64,000 nucleotides of DNA, taken from assembly GCF_004684245.1 (NCBI RefSeq), contig NZ_CP038452.1:1970796-2034795 (forward strand), in the 5' to 3' direction. Shown here one piece after another: positions 62,151-64,000 of the stretch. Both the position numbers and the translations under genes were made by a program. The DNA comes from Thermus caldilimi. GTDB lineage: Bacteria; Deinococcota; Deinococci; Deinococcales; Thermaceae. Numbering within the stretch: the first letter of the stretch is position 1; each line of letters starts with the position of its first letter. The notes beneath the pieces were generated by a model. That model was not told where the DNA came from, made no database searches, and was given only the letters and a program-made list of their open reading frames with translations.

Positions 62151-63197
62151 TCAGGCCAGCTCCACCTGGGAGAGGTCCCCCAGGATCAGGCGGTGGGCCC
62201 GGGGGAGGCCATCGCGGTTTTTCACCTGGGCCCCCACCCCCAGGATGCTTTCCTGCAGGCGTAAGGCCACGTCTTCCAGGATGGCGTGGTCCTCGAGGAT
62301 GGAGTACTCCACCTCCGAGCGCACCACCTTGGCCCCGGGCCCTAAGGAGGTGAAGGGCCCGATGTAGGCTCCTTCCACCACCGCTTCCTCCCCGATGAAG
62401 GCCGGGCCGATGATGGTGCTTTTCCGCACCCTGGCCCCCTTCTCCACCACCACCCGCCCGGTGAGCTGGCTTTCCCCCACCTCCCCCTCCACCCGGGGTT
62501 CCAGTTCTTCCAGGATGAGGCGGTTGGCGTCCAAAAGGTCCTGGGGGCGGCCGGTGTCCTTCCACCAGCCCTCCACCTCCACCCCCACCACCCTCTTCCC
62601 CCGGTCGATGAGGCCCTGGATGGCGTCGGTGATCTCGTACTCCCCCCGGGCGGAGGGCTTGAGCCCCTCGATGACCTCGAGCACCTCCGGGGTGAAGACA
62701 TAGACCCCGGCCACAGCCAGATTTGAGGGCGGCTCCTTGGGTTTCTCCAGAAGGCGCACGATCCTTTCCCCTTCCAGCACCGCCACCCCGAACTGGCTGG
62801 GGTTTTCCACCCGCACCAGGGCGATCACCGCGCTCACCCCTGGGGTGAAGGCCTGGAGAAAGCGGGCGATTCCCTTCTGGAAGAGGTTGTCCCCCAGGTA
62901 GAGGACGAAGGGGCTTTGCCCCAGGAAGCCCCTGGCCACCGCCACCGCATGGGCCAGGCCCTGGGGCTCTTCTTGCAAGATGTAGCGCACCCGGTAGCCC
63001 GCAAGGGCCTCGCGGATGTCCTTCTCCGTTTCTGGGGAAACCACCACCCCGATCTCCTCTATCCCCGCTTGCAGGAGGTTTTCCAGACCGTAGTGGAGGA
63101 TGGGCCTTCCCGCCACCCGGATCACGGGTTTGGGCCGGGTGTGGGTCAGGGGGCGAAGCCTCGTGCCCCGTCCGGCAGCCAGAATGAGTCCTTTCAC
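62151..63197 (-). CDS. Glucose-1-phosphate thymidylyltransferase-like
   Basis: A 348-residue nucleotidyltransferase with a C-terminal left-handed helix tail. LILAAGRGTRLRPLTHTRPKPVIRVAGRPILHY is the nucleotide-binding start; YLGDNLFQKGI and GEYEITDAIQGLIDRG follow. The long form with hexapeptides (about 240-345) resembles RmlA/StrD relatives. It may also be an uridylyltransferase. GTG 63197 has TATACT 7 nt upstream. Confidence 0.88.
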   Translation of the reverse strand: MKGLILAAGRGTRLRPLTHTRPKPVIRVAGRPILHYGLENLLQAGIEEIGVVVSPETEKDIREALAGYRVRYILQEEPQGLAHAVAVARGFLGQSPFVLYLGDNLFQKGIARFLQAFTPGVSAVIALVRVENPSQFGVAVLEGERIVRLLEKPKEPPSNLAVAGVYVFTPEVLEVIEGLKPSARGEYEITDAIQGLIDRGKRVVGVEVEGWWKDTGRPQDLLDANRLILEELEPRVEGEVGESQLTGRVVVEKGARVRKSTIIGPAFIGEEAVVEGAYIGPFTSLGPGAKVVRSEVEYSILEDHAILEDVALRLQESILGVGAQVKNRDGLPRAHRLILGDLSQVELA

Positions 63198-63204
63198 GCT
63201 GCGA

Positions 63205-63221
63205 AGTATACCCCGTAAAAT
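63205..63221. promoter_or_regulatory. Divergent -10 pair
   Basis: Minus strand TATACT (63205-63210) for the nucleotidyltransferase; plus strand TAAAAT (63216-63221) for the methyltransferase. The two are separated by 5 nt, so they may interfere. Confidence 0.55.
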
Positions 63222-63229
63222 GGGGAAGG

Positions 63230-64000
63230 ATGCCCAAGGCCTCCGTGCGTATGGCCTACGCCTACGACCGCCTCCGGGCCTACCCCCCGGAGGTGGCGGG
63301 CCGCATCGCCACCGCCATAGGGAATGCCCTAGGGGTGCGGGGGGAGGAGGCGGCGCTTTTGGAGCTTGGGGTGGGTACCGGGCGCATCGCCCTGCCCCTC
63401 ATCGCCCGGGGATACCGCTACCTGGCCCTGGACAAGGATCCCGCCATGCTGGAGGTCTTCCGCCAAAAGGCGGCGGGAGTTATGCGCAAGGTGCGCCTCA
63501 TAGAGGCCGATGTCCGGGCCATTCCCCTGCCCGACGAGAGCGTGCACGGGGTGATCGTGGTCCACCTCTGGCACCTCCTCCCCGACTGGCCCAAGGCCCT
63601 GGCGGAGGCCCTGAGGGTGCTGAAGCCAGGAGGGGTCCTTTTGGAGGGCTGGGATGAGATGGAGGCGGAGGAGGAGCGCCTGATCCAGGAAAGGTGGCGC
63701 TCCCTAGTGGAGGCGGAGGGCGTGGGGGTGGTGCGGGGCTTGCACAGAAGGCGGCTAGAAGAGGTGGAGGAAGCCCTAAAGCGGCTTGGCCTCAGGCCCA
63801 AGACCAAGCAGGTGGTCCAGTGGCGGGAGGCGCGCACCCTGCGCCAGGCCCTCGAGGCCCTGGAGGAAAGGCTTTACTCCTTCACCCAGCTGGTTCCCGA
63901 AGAGGTACACGAGCGCATCATGCCAAGGCTTTGGGCCTGGGCCGAAGGGGAGTTCGGCGATTTGGACCGCTCCTTCACCCTGGAACGGAGCTTTACCCTG
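63230..64000 (+). CDS. SAM-dependent methyltransferase, C-terminal end cut
   Basis: The window ends inside this gene, after 257 codons without a stop. ALLELGVGTGRIALPLIARGYRYLALDKD (about 42-70) is motif I and II of class I methyltransferases; IEADVRAIPLPDESVHGVIVVHLWHLLPDWPKALAEALRVLKPGG follows. It resembles UbiE/type 11 enzymes. Substrate is unknown. Confidence 0.85.
   Translation, partial: MPKASVRMAYAYDRLRAYPPEVAGRIATAIGNALGVRGEEAALLELGVGTGRIALPLIARGYRYLALDKDPAMLEVFRQKAAGVMRKVRLIEADVRAIPLPDESVHGVIVVHLWHLLPDWPKALAEALRVLKPGGVLLEGWDEMEAEEERLIQERWRSLVEAEGVGVVRGLHRRRLEEVEEALKRLGLRPKTKQVVQWREARTLRQALEALEERLYSFTQLVPEEVHERIMPRLWAWAEGEFGDLDRSFTLERSFTL

Noticed and set aside
61234-63237. A 667-codon open frame joining birA with upstream sequence
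   Set aside because: The N-terminal two-thirds is Gly/Pro/Arg-rich and lies in a shifted frame over the nucleotidyltransferase gene; only the birA part has homology.

Overview
The window is a GC-rich, densely packed bacterial chromosome segment that reads as a Thermus species. Pointers are carboxypeptidase Taq, a two-OB-fold single-stranded DNA-binding protein, lysine synthesis through alpha-aminoadipate with the LysW carrier, a GH57 branching enzyme, and many starts with a -10-like hexamer 6-8 nt upstream and no ribosome site (leaderless genes). The species cannot be fixed from the sequence alone. No rRNA, CRISPR array, insertion sequence or prophage was seen.

Layout. 1-8325 carries housekeeping genes: pgeF, ribH, fluC with a DUF190 partner, a sulfite-oxidase-like protein, a histidinol phosphatase, an AlkA-like glycosylase, an isochorismatase-family hydrolase, metF and a beta-CASP RNase. 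8335-13319 is the tRNA(Thr-Tyr-Gly-Thr)-tuf-rpmG-secE-nusG-rplKA block, then rplJL with its own promoter and leader. 13355-16794 holds ubiX, a four-gene arsenic operon and an acyl-CoA dehydrogenase. 16846-25034 holds uppS and the lysine cluster (leader peptide and attenuator, homocitrate synthase, hacAB, a double zinc-ribbon protein, lysW, lysX, lysY, lysZ), interrupted by two toxin-antitoxin modules. 25039-33752 has the GH57 enzyme, a two-gene NAD synthetase, mutY, a GidA-related protein, tRNA-Trp, a LysM/NlpC protein, a nitroreductase and prepilin peptidase. 33868-43158 has carboxypeptidase Taq, an ABC exporter, mazG, mgsA, comM and drug/metabolite transporters. 43264-48152 has the three-gene transhydrogenase, tRNA-Asn and rpsF-ssb-rpsR-rplI. 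48176-54484 has an FMN hydroxyacid dehydrogenase, an SDR, lipB-lipA and azlCD. 54538-59868 is a branched-chain 2-oxoacid dehydrogenase operon (E1a, E1b, hicBA, E2, E3). The window ends with rlmH, birA, a sugar nucleotidyltransferase and a partial methyltransferase.

Several pathways connect here. Homocitrate synthase and HacAB make alpha-aminoadipate, which LysX attaches to LysW and LysZ and LysY then process. LipB and LipA supply the lipoyl group needed by the E2 in the same window. tuf, secE, nusG and the L11/L1/L10/L12 genes form a translation and transcription core.

Two things stand out. Seven clear genes (pgeF, metF, lysY, the NlpC protein, the nitroreductase, the hydroxyacid dehydrogenase, azlC) are each broken by a single missing base in or next to a short homopolymer, in six of them a G or C run. 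This is more likely a consensus-sequence error than seven real pseudogenes. The least familiar biology lies in the Cys-rich peptide of the arsenic operon, the LysW-like double zinc-ribbon protein, and toxin-antitoxin pairs sitting inside biosynthetic operons.
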